Positions 25,266-34,417 of a stretch of 64,000 nucleotides of DNA are shown one piece after another (position 1 is the stretch's first letter; every line of letters starts with the position of its first letter). The notes below the pieces were generated by a model, which saw only the letters and a list, made by a program, of their open reading frames with translations, was not told the DNA's origin and did no database searches. This DNA is from Streptomyces sp. NBC_01264. GTDB taxonomy: Bacteria; Actinomycetota; Actinomycetes; Streptomycetales; Streptomycetaceae. The translations under genes were made by a program, and so were the position numbers. Location: contig NZ_JAPEOX010000001.1 of assembly GCF_026340675.1 (NCBI RefSeq), positions 5,146,001 to 5,210,000 of the forward strand, read 5' to 3'.

Positions 25266-25514
25266 TTATGTCCCGGACCTGCCGCCGACCCGGCCCGCCT
25301 CGGCTGCCCCGGGTGCTGCTCCCGCCGATGCCCCGGCCGATGTCCCGGCCGATGGCAGCGCCGATGCCCTCGCCGGTGCCCCCGCCCGGGTCGGGTCCGG
25401 CCTCGCCGGTGTCCGGCCGTTGCCCAGGAACCGTTCCGAGGCCGCCTCCCGCAGGGCGTCCGCCAGGCCGTCCACCACGCGCCGCTCCCGCCAGGGGCGC
25501 GCGGCCCCGCTCAC
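25266..25514 (-). CDS. Small hypothetical protein translationally coupled to the Rossmann-fold gene
   Basis: The 82-residue frame starts with GTG that overlaps the upstream TGA by four bases (GTGA at 25511-25514). Its first 33 codons show about 97 percent GC at third positions and encode WRERRVVDGLADALREAASERFLGNG, which looks helical. The rest is an Ala/Gly/Ser-rich low-complexity tail. It would be the third gene of the KASIII operon. I recognise no family; a small partner protein for the two enzymes is possible. The tail's codon bias is weaker, so the true end could differ if a frameshift exists. Confidence 0.5.
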   Translation of the reverse strand: MSGAARPWRERRVVDGLADALREAASERFLGNGRTPARPDPTRAGAPARASALPSAGTSAGASAGAAPGAAEAGRVGGRSGT

Positions 25515-26434
25515 ACCCGCTCCGGTGTCCGGCCGGGCCGCCGGACGCGGGGCAGGACGGGCGCCGCAGCCCGGGTGAGGTAAGCGGCGCCGAGCGGCAG
25601 GCCGTCCAGCTCGGTCGTGGCGGCCGCGGGCTGGAGCTCCGACAGCCGCCGCAGCAGGCCCGGGGCCAGCTCCGGGCCGACCGCCCGGGTCAGCGCCGAG
25701 GCCTCGGTGGGGTGTGCGTGCACCCAGCCGATGTGGCGCAGCCCCGACCAGCCCGGCTCCTCGGCGGCCTCCGCCAGGGCGCGGGCCGCGGGGGCCAGGG
25801 GCAGCAGCCTGACCCCGGCCGGAGCCGCCGGCTCCGGTGCTCCCGGCTCCGCTGCTCCCGCCGGAGCCGGCCGGACGGACTCGGCGACCGCGAGCCGGGT
25901 GAAGGCCGCCCGGGGCAGCTCCGCGTGGTCGGCGAGGTCGCTGACGGTCGGGGCCAGGCAGTGCACCCCGGCCGGGAACCCGTCCCGTACGGCGGCGGCG
26001 GCGACCGTACGCCCGGCAGGACCCGCGTCTCCGACGGTGACCAGGTGGAATGCCGTACGCCTCCCCCCTCCGGAGGCGAGGGGCAGCAGCGCGGCCGCGG
26101 TGGCGGCGGGCTGCTCCACGCACCAGACGGCGTCGAAGCGGCCGACGGGTGAGCTGGACGGGGGAGACGGGGTGGACGGCCTGGGCGGCCCCGGCGACCC
26201 GGGTGCGGCGCCGGCCAGGACCTCGGCGCCCCGGCGCGCGTCGAGGCGGGCCGCGAGGAGGTCCACGTACGCGGGATACAGCCCGATCAGCGCGAGCTGA
26301 CGGGCCAGCAGGAGTCTGCTCTGCCGTACGTCGGAGGCGGTGAGCAGGGTCAGGTGGTGGCCGCGGCCGAGCAGTTCGGCGGCGAGCCGGATGCCGGTGG
26401 GGCTGGCGGCCCCGACGAGGGCGATGTGCAGCAC
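25511..26434 (-). CDS. NAD(P)-binding Rossmann-fold protein, KASIII-linked
   Basis: The 307-residue product begins VLHIALVGAASPTGIRLAAELLGRGHHLTLLT, a beta-alpha-beta nucleotide-binding fold with a GxxSPTG loop typical of atypical or extended short-chain dehydrogenases. The middle carries a Pro/Ser-rich insert. Late segments such as GWSGLRHIGWVHAHPTEASALTRAVG have no motif I can name, and no Tyr-xxx-Lys catalytic pair is obvious. GTG 26434 is chosen because it begins the fold, although the ribosome site is weak. It lies 35 bases after the KASIII gene and overlaps the next gene by four bases, so the three form an operon. A reductase or epimerase acting on the KASIII product is an inference. 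Confidence 0.65.
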   Translation of the reverse strand: MLHIALVGAASPTGIRLAAELLGRGHHLTLLTASDVRQSRLLLARQLALIGLYPAYVDLLAARLDARRGAEVLAGAAPGSPGPPRPSTPSPPSSSPVGRFDAVWCVEQPAATAAALLPLASGGGRRTAFHLVTVGDAGPAGRTVAAAAVRDGFPAGVHCLAPTVSDLADHAELPRAAFTRLAVAESVRPAPAGAAEPGAPEPAAPAGVRLLPLAPAARALAEAAEEPGWSGLRHIGWVHAHPTEASALTRAVGPELAPGLLRRLSELQPAAATTELDGLPLGAAYLTRAAAPVLPRVRRPGRTPERV

Positions 26435-26469
26435 GGCGGACTCGTTTCGAAGGAGGTGGGCGCGTGCGT

Positions 26470-27744
26470 CTACGCGGTGGCGGTGCGTCCGGGAGCCCCG
26501 AGGGCAGCAGCGGTCCCGGCGGCTCCAGCGGCTCCGGCTGTCCCGGCCGTCCCGGCAGCTTTCGCGGCGGCCGGGACGGGCGGCAGCGGTGCGGTCGCGG
26601 TGACCTCGCCGGGGATCCCCACCCGCGCGAGGAAGGCCCCGCGTTCGGGCCCGGCGCCGATGACGGAGAAGCAGACGGCGTCGCCCGCACCGACCAGGCC
26701 GTTCACCACGTCGGTGTAGAAGAGCACGGGGGTCGCGGAGGTGACGAGATTGCCGAGTTCGCGGGCGTGCGCGGGAGCCTTCCCGGTGTCCAGGCCCGCG
26801 AGTTGGTGGTAGTCCGCGACCAGGGCCGGACCGGCCTGGTGCGTGTAGATCCGCCGCACCTCGTCCACGAAACCGGGGCGGTGGGCGTCCATGGTCTCCT
26901 GGTTCATCATCATGCCGCGCGAGTAATAGCGGGCCAGTTCCGGTCCGTTGAGTCCGAATGCCGAGAGTTCGGCGGATCCGGGAAAGCCCGGCGGGTGGGC
27001 GGCGCCGCCCCCGGGATAGTGGATGAGCGGATCGCTGAATCCGGGCTCGCCCCCGAAATCGAGGGAATCGCGCGAATAGAAACCGAGACCGGCCTCGAAG
27101 TCTTCGTCCCGCTCGAATACCAGGGCGGTCGCGGCATCGGAGAACAGTGCCCCGGAGCACCACAGGGTGTGCGCGAAGGGATGCTCCCCGTCCGCGCCGC
27201 TGTACTGGGAAATGATGCCGTTCTCGTCGATCCCGATCGGGCTCGCGGCGTTGTACGAGATCACCAGCGCGCGGCGGGCCCCCGTCCGGGCCAGGTGCGC
27301 GGCGACGCGGGAGAGCCCGCCGCAGCCGGCGCCGAGCTGGAAGGGGGGCACGCTGTCCGGGATGCGCAGGCGGCGCAGCAGGTTGAAGGCGTCCTGGTCG
27401 AGCATGATCTCGTACGGGGTGCACGTGGCGACGAAGACGGCGTCGATGTCCTCGGGCTCGGCGAGGGCCGAGCGCAGCGCCGAGCGGGCGACCTCGACGG
27501 CGGTGTCGAGCCAGGCGAAGCGCGCCCGGTCCCAGCTCTTGGACGTGACCCCGAGGATGCGCTCGATGTCGGCGCCGCTGATCTCCTTTCCGGCCCGCTT
27601 GCGGTGCGGGATGTGTGCGAGCCGGGCCCATTCATCGACGGATATCACTTCGCCGATCTGGGCGCCGACGCCGGAAATCCGGTAGGGGAACGGATATGCG
27701 TACGCGGCGGGGGCGGGGGTATTGGCCGTTTCCGAGGCAGACAT
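26470..27744 (-). CDS. 3-oxoacyl-ACP synthase III-like enzyme (KASIII/thiolase fold)
   Basis: The 424-residue protein has the thiolase fold of KASIII-type condensing enzymes. The probable Cys-His-Asn triad is Cys141 (QLGAGCGGLS), His313 (VADYHQLAG) and Asn332 (ELGNLVTSATP). Additional features are DIDAVFVATCTPYE and a glycine-rich C-terminal SVIGAGPERGAFLARVG. It is longer than housekeeping FabH (about 330 residues), with an N-terminal extension and a low-complexity Ala/Gly tail of about 45 residues. No acyl carrier protein, fabD or fabF genes are nearby, so it is not the housekeeping FabH. It resembles secondary-metabolic KASIII enzymes that esterify, condense or cyclise acyl units. ATG 27744 has a GGAGAAGC ribosome site. 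Confidence 0.85.
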   Translation of the reverse strand: MSASETANTPAPAAYAYPFPYRISGVGAQIGEVISVDEWARLAHIPHRKRAGKEISGADIERILGVTSKSWDRARFAWLDTAVEVARSALRSALAEPEDIDAVFVATCTPYEIMLDQDAFNLLRRLRIPDSVPPFQLGAGCGGLSRVAAHLARTGARRALVISYNAASPIGIDENGIISQYSGADGEHPFAHTLWCSGALFSDAATALVFERDEDFEAGLGFYSRDSLDFGGEPGFSDPLIHYPGGGAAHPPGFPGSAELSAFGLNGPELARYYSRGMMMNQETMDAHRPGFVDEVRRIYTHQAGPALVADYHQLAGLDTGKAPAHARELGNLVTSATPVLFYTDVVNGLVGAGDAVCFSVIGAGPERGAFLARVGIPGEVTATAPLPPVPAAAKAAGTAGTAGAAGAAGTAAALGAPGRTATA

Positions 27745-27878
27745 GCTTCTCCGGTCCGTGGAATCCGATGGGGACCGCTCCAGCGAACACCAGCACGGGG
27801 GCGGGGAGAAGGGAATGCGGGGGGTGCAGTGGTGAAAGCGTTGAATTCCGGGTTGCCGTCGCGCCGGGGACGGTCGGC

Positions 27879-29357
27879 GTGAGCGGGCGACGGGTGGCCA
27901 ATGCCTGGCTGGGCGACCTGCTGGCCGAGGCCGGCTGGAGCGGGGCGGAGCTGGCGCGGGCCGTCAACGCCCTCGGGACCCTGCACGGGCTGGCTCTGCG
28001 CTACGACCGGACCGCCGTCGCACACTGGCTGTCGGGCACCCGGCCGCGCGGGCCCGTGCCCGAGTTGATAGCGGCGGCGCTGACGGAGCGGTGCGGGCGG
28101 CTGGTCACGGTGGCGGAGGCGGGCCTCGGCGCGGGCCCGGCGGGGCCCGGCGTACGGACCGGCCCGGGGGCGGCGGTGGCCGAAGGCGGGGCCGGGGGGC
28201 TGCACCGGCTCGCGCTGCAGGCCAGGGCGGACACGGACCCGCACGGCAGGGCGCCGCTGCTGCGCAGCCCGTACCAGCCGGCGCCGGTACCGGCGGCGAT
28301 ATGGGACCCGGAAGCGGCGGGCCCGGGCCCGGGTGACGCGGGCGCGGGCACGGGTTCGGGCACGGGCACGGCTACCGCCACCGGCATCGCGGACCTAGCC
28401 GCCCGGCGGTATCTCGCGGCGCACGCCGAGCAGTTGAGGGCCATCGCGGGGAGCTTCTCCGGCCTCTACCTCACCCATGGCGGCGTCCACACCCGTACGG
28501 CCCTGGCGGCCTGGCTGGCCCAGGACGCCGGCGCCTTCGCGGCCCGCCACACGGACGGTCCGGGGCTTTCCGTACGCGGCCGGGGTCCGTCCGGGCCGCG
28601 GTGCGGGGTGGTGGAGGTCTGGCGGGGCTACGCCCAACTCGCGCACCTGCTCGCGGAGATGACGGCGGACTCCGGACACCACGGGCTCGCGCAGGAGTAC
28701 CACGGCATCGCCCTCGGGCTGGCCCGGCAGGCCGGGGACCGGCGGATGTACGCCATCACCCTGCGCGCGATGAGCGCGCACGCCGGCCGGCTCGGGCAGC
28801 CCGCGCACGCGGTACGGCTCGCCCGGACTGCGGTGGAGACCGCGCCCGCCGACGGGGAGCCGGGCACCCTGGCGTTCCTCCTCGTCCAGCGTGCGGCGGC
28901 GCACGCCCACGCCGGGCAACGGGCCGCCGCCACCGCGGACCTGGCCGCCGCCGCCGGGTTGCACGCACGGCATGCGGTGAAGCCGCCCGACGGGCCCTTC
29001 GACTCCTACGCCCGGGCCGATCTCGACTTCGCCCGGGCCCGCACCCACCTCGCCCTCGGCGAGTTCCCCGCCGCGGCCGAGGCGCTGGAGCGGTCCCTGC
29101 ACGGCCGTGCGGCCGACCAGCACCGGGCCACCGCACTCACCCACGCCGCGCTCGCCGAGACCCTGCTGCGCCTCGGGCACCTTACCCGGGCGTGCGAGCA
29201 CTGGCGGGCGTTCCTCACGGCCGCCCCGGCGGTGCAGTCGCGTGCGGTACGCGAGGCGCTCGGCCGGCTGCTGCGCGACCTGGGCCCGTACCGGCGGACG
29301 AGGGAGGCGGTCCCGACCGTCGCGATGGCCCGGGCGCTGGCGGAACGGCTGCCGTGA
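27879..29357 (+). CDS. HTH regulator with TPR-like C-terminal domain, divergent from the KASIII operon
   Basis: The 492-residue protein starts with a helix-turn-helix-like region (NAWLGDLLAEAGWSGAELARAVNALG...LALRYDRTAVAHWLSGTRPRGPVPELIAAALTERCGRLVT) known from Streptomyces regulators. After a Gly/Pro linker, it continues as helical repeats of about 34-40 residues (for example AAVDLARARTHLALGEFPAAAEALERSL-type segments) resembling TPRs. The start is likely GTG 27879; the open frame extends upstream. It is divergent from the KASIII gene, with 134 bases between the starts, which makes it the probable local regulator. TPR regulators often bind a small peptide or acyl signal, but the ligand is unknown. 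Confidence 0.75.
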   Translation: MSGRRVANAWLGDLLAEAGWSGAELARAVNALGTLHGLALRYDRTAVAHWLSGTRPRGPVPELIAAALTERCGRLVTVAEAGLGAGPAGPGVRTGPGAAVAEGGAGGLHRLALQARADTDPHGRAPLLRSPYQPAPVPAAIWDPEAAGPGPGDAGAGTGSGTGTATATGIADLAARRYLAAHAEQLRAIAGSFSGLYLTHGGVHTRTALAAWLAQDAGAFAARHTDGPGLSVRGRGPSGPRCGVVEVWRGYAQLAHLLAEMTADSGHHGLAQEYHGIALGLARQAGDRRMYAITLRAMSAHAGRLGQPAHAVRLARTAVETAPADGEPGTLAFLLVQRAAAHAHAGQRAAATADLAAAAGLHARHAVKPPDGPFDSYARADLDFARARTHLALGEFPAAAEALERSLHGRAADQHRATALTHAALAETLLRLGHLTRACEHWRAFLTAAPAVQSRAVREALGRLLRDLGPYRRTREAVPTVAMARALAERLP

Positions 29358-29372
29358 GCGCGGCGGGGGGTC

Positions 29373-29428
29373 CAGAGCGGGGTGTTCAGAGCGGAGTGTT
29401 CAGCGCAGCCCGCTCAGCGCAGCCCGCT
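29373..29428. repeat. Four tandem 14-bp units
   Basis: CAGAGCGGGGTGTT, CAGAGCGGAGTGTT and two exact copies of CAGCGCAGCCCGCT follow each other without gaps between the convergent regulator and GNAT genes. The last unit reaches the GNAT stop codon. It is probably a slippage-prone 3' region. Confidence 0.7.
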
Positions 29429-29982
29429 CAGCGCGCGGCGGCGGCCGCCCGGCGGTAGCGGAGCTCGGGAACCGGGGAGCCGTCCGCGTACTCGACGAGG
29501 GTGCCGCCGTCGGGGCTGAAGCCGGCGCGCTCGTAGAACCGCCGTGCCCGGGCGTTGCCTTCGACCACCCAGAGCCGTACCGCGGGGTAGGGCGCCCGGC
29601 GCAGCACCTCGGCCACCAGGGCGCGGCCGACGCCGGTGCCTATGACGTCGGGCCGCGCGTAGAGGGCGGACAGCTCGCCCTCGTCCGGGGCGGCGCCCTC
29701 GGGATCCGTGGTCGTGGCGGGGCCGAAGGAGGCCCACCCGATCACCGAACCGTCGGGGCCGACGGCCACGAGGTCGGTCACGCCGCTGGACCGGTCGGCG
29801 AAGGCCTCGCGTCGCTGCTCCGCGAACGCGGCGACGCTGAGGCCGTCCAGGTAGGCCTTCGGCATCAGTCCGGCGTAGGCGTGGCGCCAGGCGCTCACGC
29901 GCACGGCGGCCACGGCGTCGATGTCGGACTCGGTCATCTCGCGTACGGAGCAGCGGGCTTCAGCCGCGTCAGTGGCGTTCAT
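29428..29982 (-). CDS. GNAT-family N-acetyltransferase
   Basis: The 184-residue protein has the GNAT core. It runs from SVREMTESDIDAVAAVRVSAW through VIGWASFGPA to ELSALYARPDVIGTGVGRALVAEVLRR, where the Q/RxxGxG/A acetyl-CoA loop reads IGTGVGRAL. A C-terminal RLWVVEGNARARRFYERAGF is typical of RimI-type folds. These enzymes transfer acetyl from acetyl-CoA to an amine; the substrate here is unknown. ATG 29982 starts the conserved region; an upstream ATG at 30018 is possible. Neighbours give no clear pathway. Confidence 0.85.
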   Translation of the reverse strand: MNATDAAEARCSVREMTESDIDAVAAVRVSAWRHAYAGLMPKAYLDGLSVAAFAEQRREAFADRSSGVTDLVAVGPDGSVIGWASFGPATTTDPEGAAPDEGELSALYARPDVIGTGVGRALVAEVLRRAPYPAVRLWVVEGNARARRFYERAGFSPDGGTLVEYADGSPVPELRYRRAAAAAR

Positions 29983-30025
29983 GCGGGGAGTGTGCCAGCG
30001 CGTTACGGGGCCCGGCACCGGGATT

Positions 30026-30967
30026 TCAGGGGCGGTCGGAGCCGTTCAGCCAGGGCCTGCGGCCCGGTCCGGTCGGGTGCAGGCCGGTGACGCCCATGAC
30101 CACGGAGTAGAGGCTGGTCTCGGCGGTGATGAAGAGCCGGTTGCGCTTGGCCCCGCCCCAGGCGATGTTCGACACCGTCTCGGGGAGGTCGAGCCGCCCG
30201 AGCAGGGTGCCGTCGGGGTCGTAGCAGTGCACGCCGTCGCTCAGGGCGGCCGCCCAGAGCCGGCCGCCGTCGTCGAAGCGGAGGTTGTCGAAGCGGGCTC
30301 CGGGGCGGGCCGCCGCGTCGGCGAAGACCTTGCCGTCCGAGAGGGTGCCGTCCTCGCGCACGTCGAAGACCCGGATGCAGCCGCCGCGGGTGTCGGAGAC
30401 GAACAGCTGCCGCTCGTCGGGGGAGAACACGAGGCCGTTCGGGGCCTCGAAGCAGTCGGCGACCAGGCGCACTTCACCGGTGCCGGGATCGATGCGGTAG
30501 ACGTTGTTGGAGCCGATCTCGCTCTCGGCGACGTAGCCCTCGTAGTCGCTGGTGATCCCGAAGTCCGGGTCGGAGAACCAGATCGAGCCGTCGGACCTGA
30601 CCGCGGCGTCGTTCGGGCTGTTGAGGCGCTTGCCCTGCCAGCGGTCGGCGAGCACCGTGATCGTGCCGTCGTGCTCGGTCCGGGTCACCCGGCGGTTGCC
30701 CTGCTCGCAGGTGACCAGCCGGCCCTGCCGGTCGAGGGTGTTGCCGTTGGTGTGCCCGGCGTCGCGCCGGAAGACGGCGACGGTCCCGGTCTCCTCGTCC
30801 CAGCGCAGCATCCGGTCGTTGGGGATGTCGCTCCAGATCACCTGCCGCCACGCGGGTACGTAGACCGGTCCCTCCGCCCAGCGGCAGCCGGTGTGGAGCA
30901 CCTCCGGCCCGTCGTCCCCGTTCATGCACCGTCCGGTCCGGAACCGGTCGTCGAACATCTCGTACAT
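30026..30967 (-). CDS. SMP-30/gluconolactonase/LRE-like hydrolase
   Basis: The 313-residue six-bladed beta-propeller has the family hallmarks. These include GCRWAEGPVYVP with metal-binding Glu, NGNTLDRQGRLVTCEQGNRRVTR, LNSPNDAAVRSDGSIWFSDPDFGI with metal-binding Asn, and APNGLVFSPDERQLFVSDT with metal-binding Asp. Such enzymes hydrolyse sugar lactones, often gluconolactone, in the cytoplasm. The ATG at 30967 follows GAGGGGAAT, a strong ribosome site. A 9-bp inverted repeat lies 22 bases upstream of the start. It is not near sugar genes, so the physiological lactone is unknown. Confidence 0.9.
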   Translation of the reverse strand: MYEMFDDRFRTGRCMNGDDGPEVLHTGCRWAEGPVYVPAWRQVIWSDIPNDRMLRWDEETGTVAVFRRDAGHTNGNTLDRQGRLVTCEQGNRRVTRTEHDGTITVLADRWQGKRLNSPNDAAVRSDGSIWFSDPDFGITSDYEGYVAESEIGSNNVYRIDPGTGEVRLVADCFEAPNGLVFSPDERQLFVSDTRGGCIRVFDVREDGTLSDGKVFADAAARPGARFDNLRFDDGGRLWAAALSDGVHCYDPDGTLLGRLDLPETVSNIAWGGAKRNRLFITAETSLYSVVMGVTGLHPTGPGRRPWLNGSDRP

Positions 30968-30988
30968 GAGATTCCCCCTCACCTCACA

Positions 30989-31011
30989 TGAGCCGAATCT
31001 CCTTCGGCTCA
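30989..31011. promoter_or_regulatory. Inverted repeat upstream of the SMP-30 gene
   Basis: TGAGCCGAA and TTCGGCTCA pair perfectly around a 5-base loop, 22 bases before the SMP-30 start. It could be an operator or a leader hairpin. The rest of the intergenic stretch to 31281 is AT-richer than its surroundings and holds an Ala-repeat-like GTCGCAGTGGCC region, but no other feature I can support. Confidence 0.45.
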
Positions 31012-31281
31012 ATATCAATACTGCAAGATGTCATATGGCCTCCGCCAGATCATTCCGAAAGGATGAGGTGTGGATCACAGCCGTCACAGGGGCTGTCGCA
31101 GCGGCCGTCGCAATGGCTGTCGCAGTGGCCGCCTCCCTGCCGGAGCGAGCGGGAACGGGCCGAAAGGCCGTGGCGGCCCGGGGGGCCGGGCGGTCATTCT
31201 CAAAGAGGACCAAAAGGCTCAGACCGGACTCTCCGGAGCAGCCCGCCCCGGAGCCGGCCCCGCGCCCCGCGAAGGAGAACC

Positions 31282-31665
31282 ATGTCGGCGACCGCCCCCT
31301 CCCTGAAGTCCCTCGCCCGGCACCTCTTGCAGGGCCTGAGCCGCCCCGAGGCGGCGGTCGTCCTGGAGTCGGACAACCTCCTGGTGAAGAGCCCCGGGCC
31401 CGGCACGGTCTGGCCCCGCCGCAGCAGGCAGGCCGTCGCCTGGTACGTGGTGGGCCCGGCGGGCGACGTCGTGGACATCGAGCTCGTCACGATGGCCGGC
31501 GGGCAGTCCCGGACGGTGGCCGTCCTCGCGAGAGGCGTCGGGACCGACCGCACCGGCATCACGGTGACGGTCCCCGCGGTCGCCCCGGGCCGCTACCTCG
31601 TCCTGGTCAGCTCCACCACGGGCATGCTCGACGCCTACAGCCAGCCGGTCACCGTCACCGCTTGA
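31282..31665 (+). CDS. Small hypothetical protein, beta-rich
   Basis: The 127-residue protein starts at an ATG with GAAGGAGAACC before it. It has an N-terminal helix (SATAPSLKSLARHLLQGLSRPEAAVVLESDN) and then beta-strand-rich sequence with AWYVVGPAGDVVDIELVTMAGGQSRTVAVLARG and GRYLVLVSSTTGMLDAYSQPVTVTA. No signal peptide is evident. It may be an immunoglobulin-like or sensor-like domain, but I do not recognise a family. Its last 11 bases overlap the 3' end of kdpC on the other strand, so the two genes are convergent and tightly packed. Confidence 0.7.
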   Translation: MSATAPSLKSLARHLLQGLSRPEAAVVLESDNLLVKSPGPGTVWPRRSRQAVAWYVVGPAGDVVDIELVTMAGGQSRTVAVLARGVGTDRTGITVTVPAVAPGRYLVLVSSTTGMLDAYSQPVTVTA

Positions 31666-32287
31666 GGTCCCGCAGGGCCGTGTTCAGTTCCAGGACGTTG
31701 ACGCGCGGCTCGCCCATGAAGCCGAGGGTGCGGCCCTCGGTGTGGGCCTTCACCAGCTTCGCGACCTCCGCGACCGGGAGTCCGTTGCGCTGGGCGACGC
31801 GCGCCGTCTGGAGCTCCGCGTAGGCCGGGGAGATGTCGGGGTCCAGGCCGGAGCCGGAGGAGGTCACCGCGTCGGCCGGGATCCGGTCGAGCCGCGGGGT
31901 GTAGCCCGGGACGGTGTTGTCGAGCAGGACCTTGGCCTTGGCCTCCTCCACCGATTTCAGCAGCTCCGGGCTGTCCGCCGCCTTGTTGGTGGCGCCGGAG
32001 ACCAGCAGCTCGTACCGGGTGTTGACGGTGTTCTTGCCGAGTCCCGCCGCCGGTCGGCCCTGGAACCAGCGCGGGTCGTCCCCGTACGACTGGCCGATCA
32101 GGGAGGAGCCGACGACCTGGCCGCCCGCGTCCTTGATCTCGGAGCCGTTGGCCTTGTTGTTGAAGGCGGCCTGGGCGATGCCCGTGATGGCGAGCGGATA
32201 GAGCACCCCGCACAGCACGGTCAGGACGAGGAGGGCGCGCAGCCCGGCGCCGAGCATGCGGGCGGTGTTTCCTACGGAGTTGTTCAT
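31655..32287 (-). CDS. kdpC: Potassium-transporting ATPase subunit KdpC
   Basis: The 210-residue subunit has one N-terminal membrane helix (LGAGLRALLVLTVLCGVLYPLAITGIAQAAF) and the KdpC motifs SSLIGQSYGDDPRWFQGRP and SGSGLDPDISPAYAELQTARVAQRNGLPVAEVAKLV. KdpC stabilises the KdpFABC pump and increases ATP affinity. It is the last gene of the operon, 30 bases after kdpB. It shares 11 bases with the convergent small gene. Confidence 0.97.
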   Translation of the reverse strand: MNNSVGNTARMLGAGLRALLVLTVLCGVLYPLAITGIAQAAFNNKANGSEIKDAGGQVVGSSLIGQSYGDDPRWFQGRPAAGLGKNTVNTRYELLVSGATNKAADSPELLKSVEEAKAKVLLDNTVPGYTPRLDRIPADAVTSSGSGLDPDISPAYAELQTARVAQRNGLPVAEVAKLVKAHTEGRTLGFMGEPRVNVLELNTALRDLKR

Positions 32288-32317
32288 GGGGTCAAGTCCT
32301 AAGTCAGCAGAGCCGGT

Positions 32318-34417
32318 TCAGCGCAGGCCGGGGATGAGGGAGACGACCATGTCGATGAGCTTGATGCCGATGAACGGGGCGATCAGGCCGCCGAGTCCGT
32401 AGAGGGTGAGGTTGCGCCGGAGCATCTTGTCGGCGCTGGTGGGCCGGTACTGGACGCCCTTGAGGGCGAGCGGGACCAGGGCGATGATGACCAGCGCGTT
32501 GAAGATGACCGCGGAGAGGATCGCGGAGTCGGGGGAGTGCAGGCCCATGATGTTGAGCTTGTCCAGGCCCGGGTAGACCGCCGCGAACATGGCCGGGATG
32601 ATCGCGAAGTACTTCGCGACGTCGTTGGCGATGGAGAAGGTGGTCAGGGCGCCGCGGGTGATCAGCAACTGCTTGCCGATCTCCACGATTTCGATGAGCT
32701 TGGTGGGGTTGGAGTCCAGGTCCACCATGTTCCCGGCCTCCTTGGCGGCCGAGGTTCCGGTGTTCATCGCCACGCCGACGTCCGCCTGGGCGAGCGCGGG
32801 GGCGTCGTTCGTACCGTCGCCGGTCATCGCGACGAGCTTTCCGCCGGCCTGTTCCCGCTTGATGAGGGCCATCTTGTCCTCGGGGGTGGCCTCGGCGAGG
32901 AAGTCGTCGACACCCGCTTCCTCCGCGATGGCCTTGGCGGTCAGCGGGTTGTCACCCGTGATCATGATGGTCTTGATGCCCATGCGCCGCAGCTCGTCGA
33001 AGCGTTCGCGCATGCCCTCCTTGACCACGTCCTTGAGGTGGATGACACCCAGGATCCGGGCGCCCTTGTCGTCCTCGAGCGCGACGAGCAGCGGGGTGCC
33101 GCCGGCGCCGGAGATCTCGTCGACCTTGGCCCGTGCGTCCGGGGCGACCGTGCCGCCCTGTTCGCCGACCCAGGCGATGATCGAACCGGCCGCGCCCTTA
33201 CGGACCTTGCGGCCGTCCACGTCCACGCCCGACATGCGGGTCTGCGCGGTGAAGGGGATCCATTCGGCTCCGACCAGTTCGCCCTGGTGGCGTTCGCGCA
33301 GGCCGTACTTCTCCTTCGCGAGGACCACGATCGAGCGGCCCTCGGGGGTCTCGTCGGCCAGCGAGGAGAGCTGGGCGGCATCGGCCAGTTCGGCGGCGAT
33401 GGCGCCGGTGACGGGGACGAACTCGGAGGCCTGGCGGTTGCCGAGGGTGATGGTGCCGGTCTTGTCGAGGAGCAGGGTCGAGACGTCGCCGGCGGCTTCG
33501 ACCGCGCGCCCGGACATGGCGAGGACGTTGCGCTGGACCAGGCGGTCCATGCCCGCGATGCCGATGGCGGAGAGCAGGGCGCCGATGGTGGTGGGGATGA
33601 GGCAGACCAGCAGTGCGGTCAGCACGATCATCGACTGTTTGGCGTGCGCGTACATCGCGAAGGGCTGGAGGGTGACGACGGCGAGGAGGAAGACGATGGT
33701 CAGCGAGGCGAGCAGGATGTTGAGCGCGATCTCGTTGGGGGTCTTCTGCCGGGAGGCGCCCTCGACCAGGTTGATCATGCGGTCGATGAAGGTTTCGCCG
33801 GGTTTCGTCGTGATCTTGATGACGACGCGGTCGGAGAGGACCTTGGTGCCGCCGGTCACGGCTGAGCGGTCGCCGCCCGATTCGCGGATGACGGGGGCCG
33901 ATTCGCCGGTGATGGCGGATTCGTCGACGGATGCGACGCCTTCGACGACGTCTCCGTCGCCGGGGATGATGTCGCCGGCCTCGCAGACCACGAGGTCGCC
34001 GATACGGAGTTCCGTGCCGGGGACCTGTTCCTCGACGGTGCCCGTCAGGCGGCGGGCGACGGTGTCGGTCTTGGCCTTGCGCAGGGTGTCGGCCTGGGCC
34101 TTGCCGCGGCCCTCCGCGACCGCCTCGGCGAGGTTGGCGAAGACGGTGGTCAGCCACAGCCAGCCGGTGATCGCCCAGCCGAAGAGGTTGCCCGGGTCGG
34201 AGATCGCCAGCGCGGTGGTCAGGACGGAACCGATCAGCACCACGAACATGACCGGCGACTTGATCATCACCCGGGGATCGAGCTTGCGGATTGCGTCCGG
34301 GAAGGACTTCAGCAGCTGCTTCGGGTCGAAGATGCCGCCACCGATCTTGGCCTTCTCGGGCTTGTGACCGCTGGGCAGGTCCCCGTGCGGGGCTCGGGTG
34401 GAGGTGGCGGTGCTCAT
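32318..34417 (-). CDS. kdpB: Potassium-transporting P-type ATPase subunit KdpB
   Basis: The 699-residue catalytic subunit hydrolyses ATP to drive K+ uptake at low external potassium. The phosphorylation motif [13 protein letters not shown] carries the conserved Asp. TGES (AITGESAPV), KGA (RKGAAGSII), [12 protein letters not shown] and the hinge [20 protein letters not shown] are all present. Membrane helices flank these cytoplasmic domains. ATG 34417 overlaps the kdpA stop by four bases (ATGA), so translation is coupled. Catalytic residues appear intact, so the pump should be functional. Confidence 0.98.
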   Translation of the reverse strand: MSTATSTRAPHGDLPSGHKPEKAKIGGGIFDPKQLLKSFPDAIRKLDPRVMIKSPVMFVVLIGSVLTTALAISDPGNLFGWAITGWLWLTTVFANLAEAVAEGRGKAQADTLRKAKTDTVARRLTGTVEEQVPGTELRIGDLVVCEAGDIIPGDGDVVEGVASVDESAITGESAPVIRESGGDRSAVTGGTKVLSDRVVIKITTKPGETFIDRMINLVEGASRQKTPNEIALNILLASLTIVFLLAVVTLQPFAMYAHAKQSMIVLTALLVCLIPTTIGALLSAIGIAGMDRLVQRNVLAMSGRAVEAAGDVSTLLLDKTGTITLGNRQASEFVPVTGAIAAELADAAQLSSLADETPEGRSIVVLAKEKYGLRERHQGELVGAEWIPFTAQTRMSGVDVDGRKVRKGAAGSIIAWVGEQGGTVAPDARAKVDEISGAGGTPLLVALEDDKGARILGVIHLKDVVKEGMRERFDELRRMGIKTIMITGDNPLTAKAIAEEAGVDDFLAEATPEDKMALIKREQAGGKLVAMTGDGTNDAPALAQADVGVAMNTGTSAAKEAGNMVDLDSNPTKLIEIVEIGKQLLITRGALTTFSIANDVAKYFAIIPAMFAAVYPGLDKLNIMGLHSPDSAILSAVIFNALVIIALVPLALKGVQYRPTSADKMLRRNLTLYGLGGLIAPFIGIKLIDMVVSLIPGLR

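Noticed and set aside
25225..25578. Plus-strand frame starting MNDPYAYALAMGSPYVPDLPP, antisense to the end of the KASIII operon
   Set aside because: It has no good ribosome site and has lower third-position GC than expected (many GAT, GCT, CCT codons). It overlaps a coupled minus-strand gene whose first third has strong codon bias. Its start resembles the 52-aa protein at 23457-23615, so a real small protein cannot be fully excluded.
26464..27882. Long plus-strand frame antisense to the KASIII gene with a perfect AAGGAGGTG before its GTG
   Set aside because: The protein is Gly/Arg/Val-rich without domains, the usual product of reading a high-GC gene backwards. The minus-strand KASIII has a complete catalytic triad.
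30891..31281. Frame with MASARSFRKDEVWITAVTGAVAAAVAMAV suggesting a membrane helix
   Set aside because: The helix arises from a GTCGCAGTGGCC-type DNA repeat, has no ribosome site, and runs out of frame across the well-supported gene at 31282.
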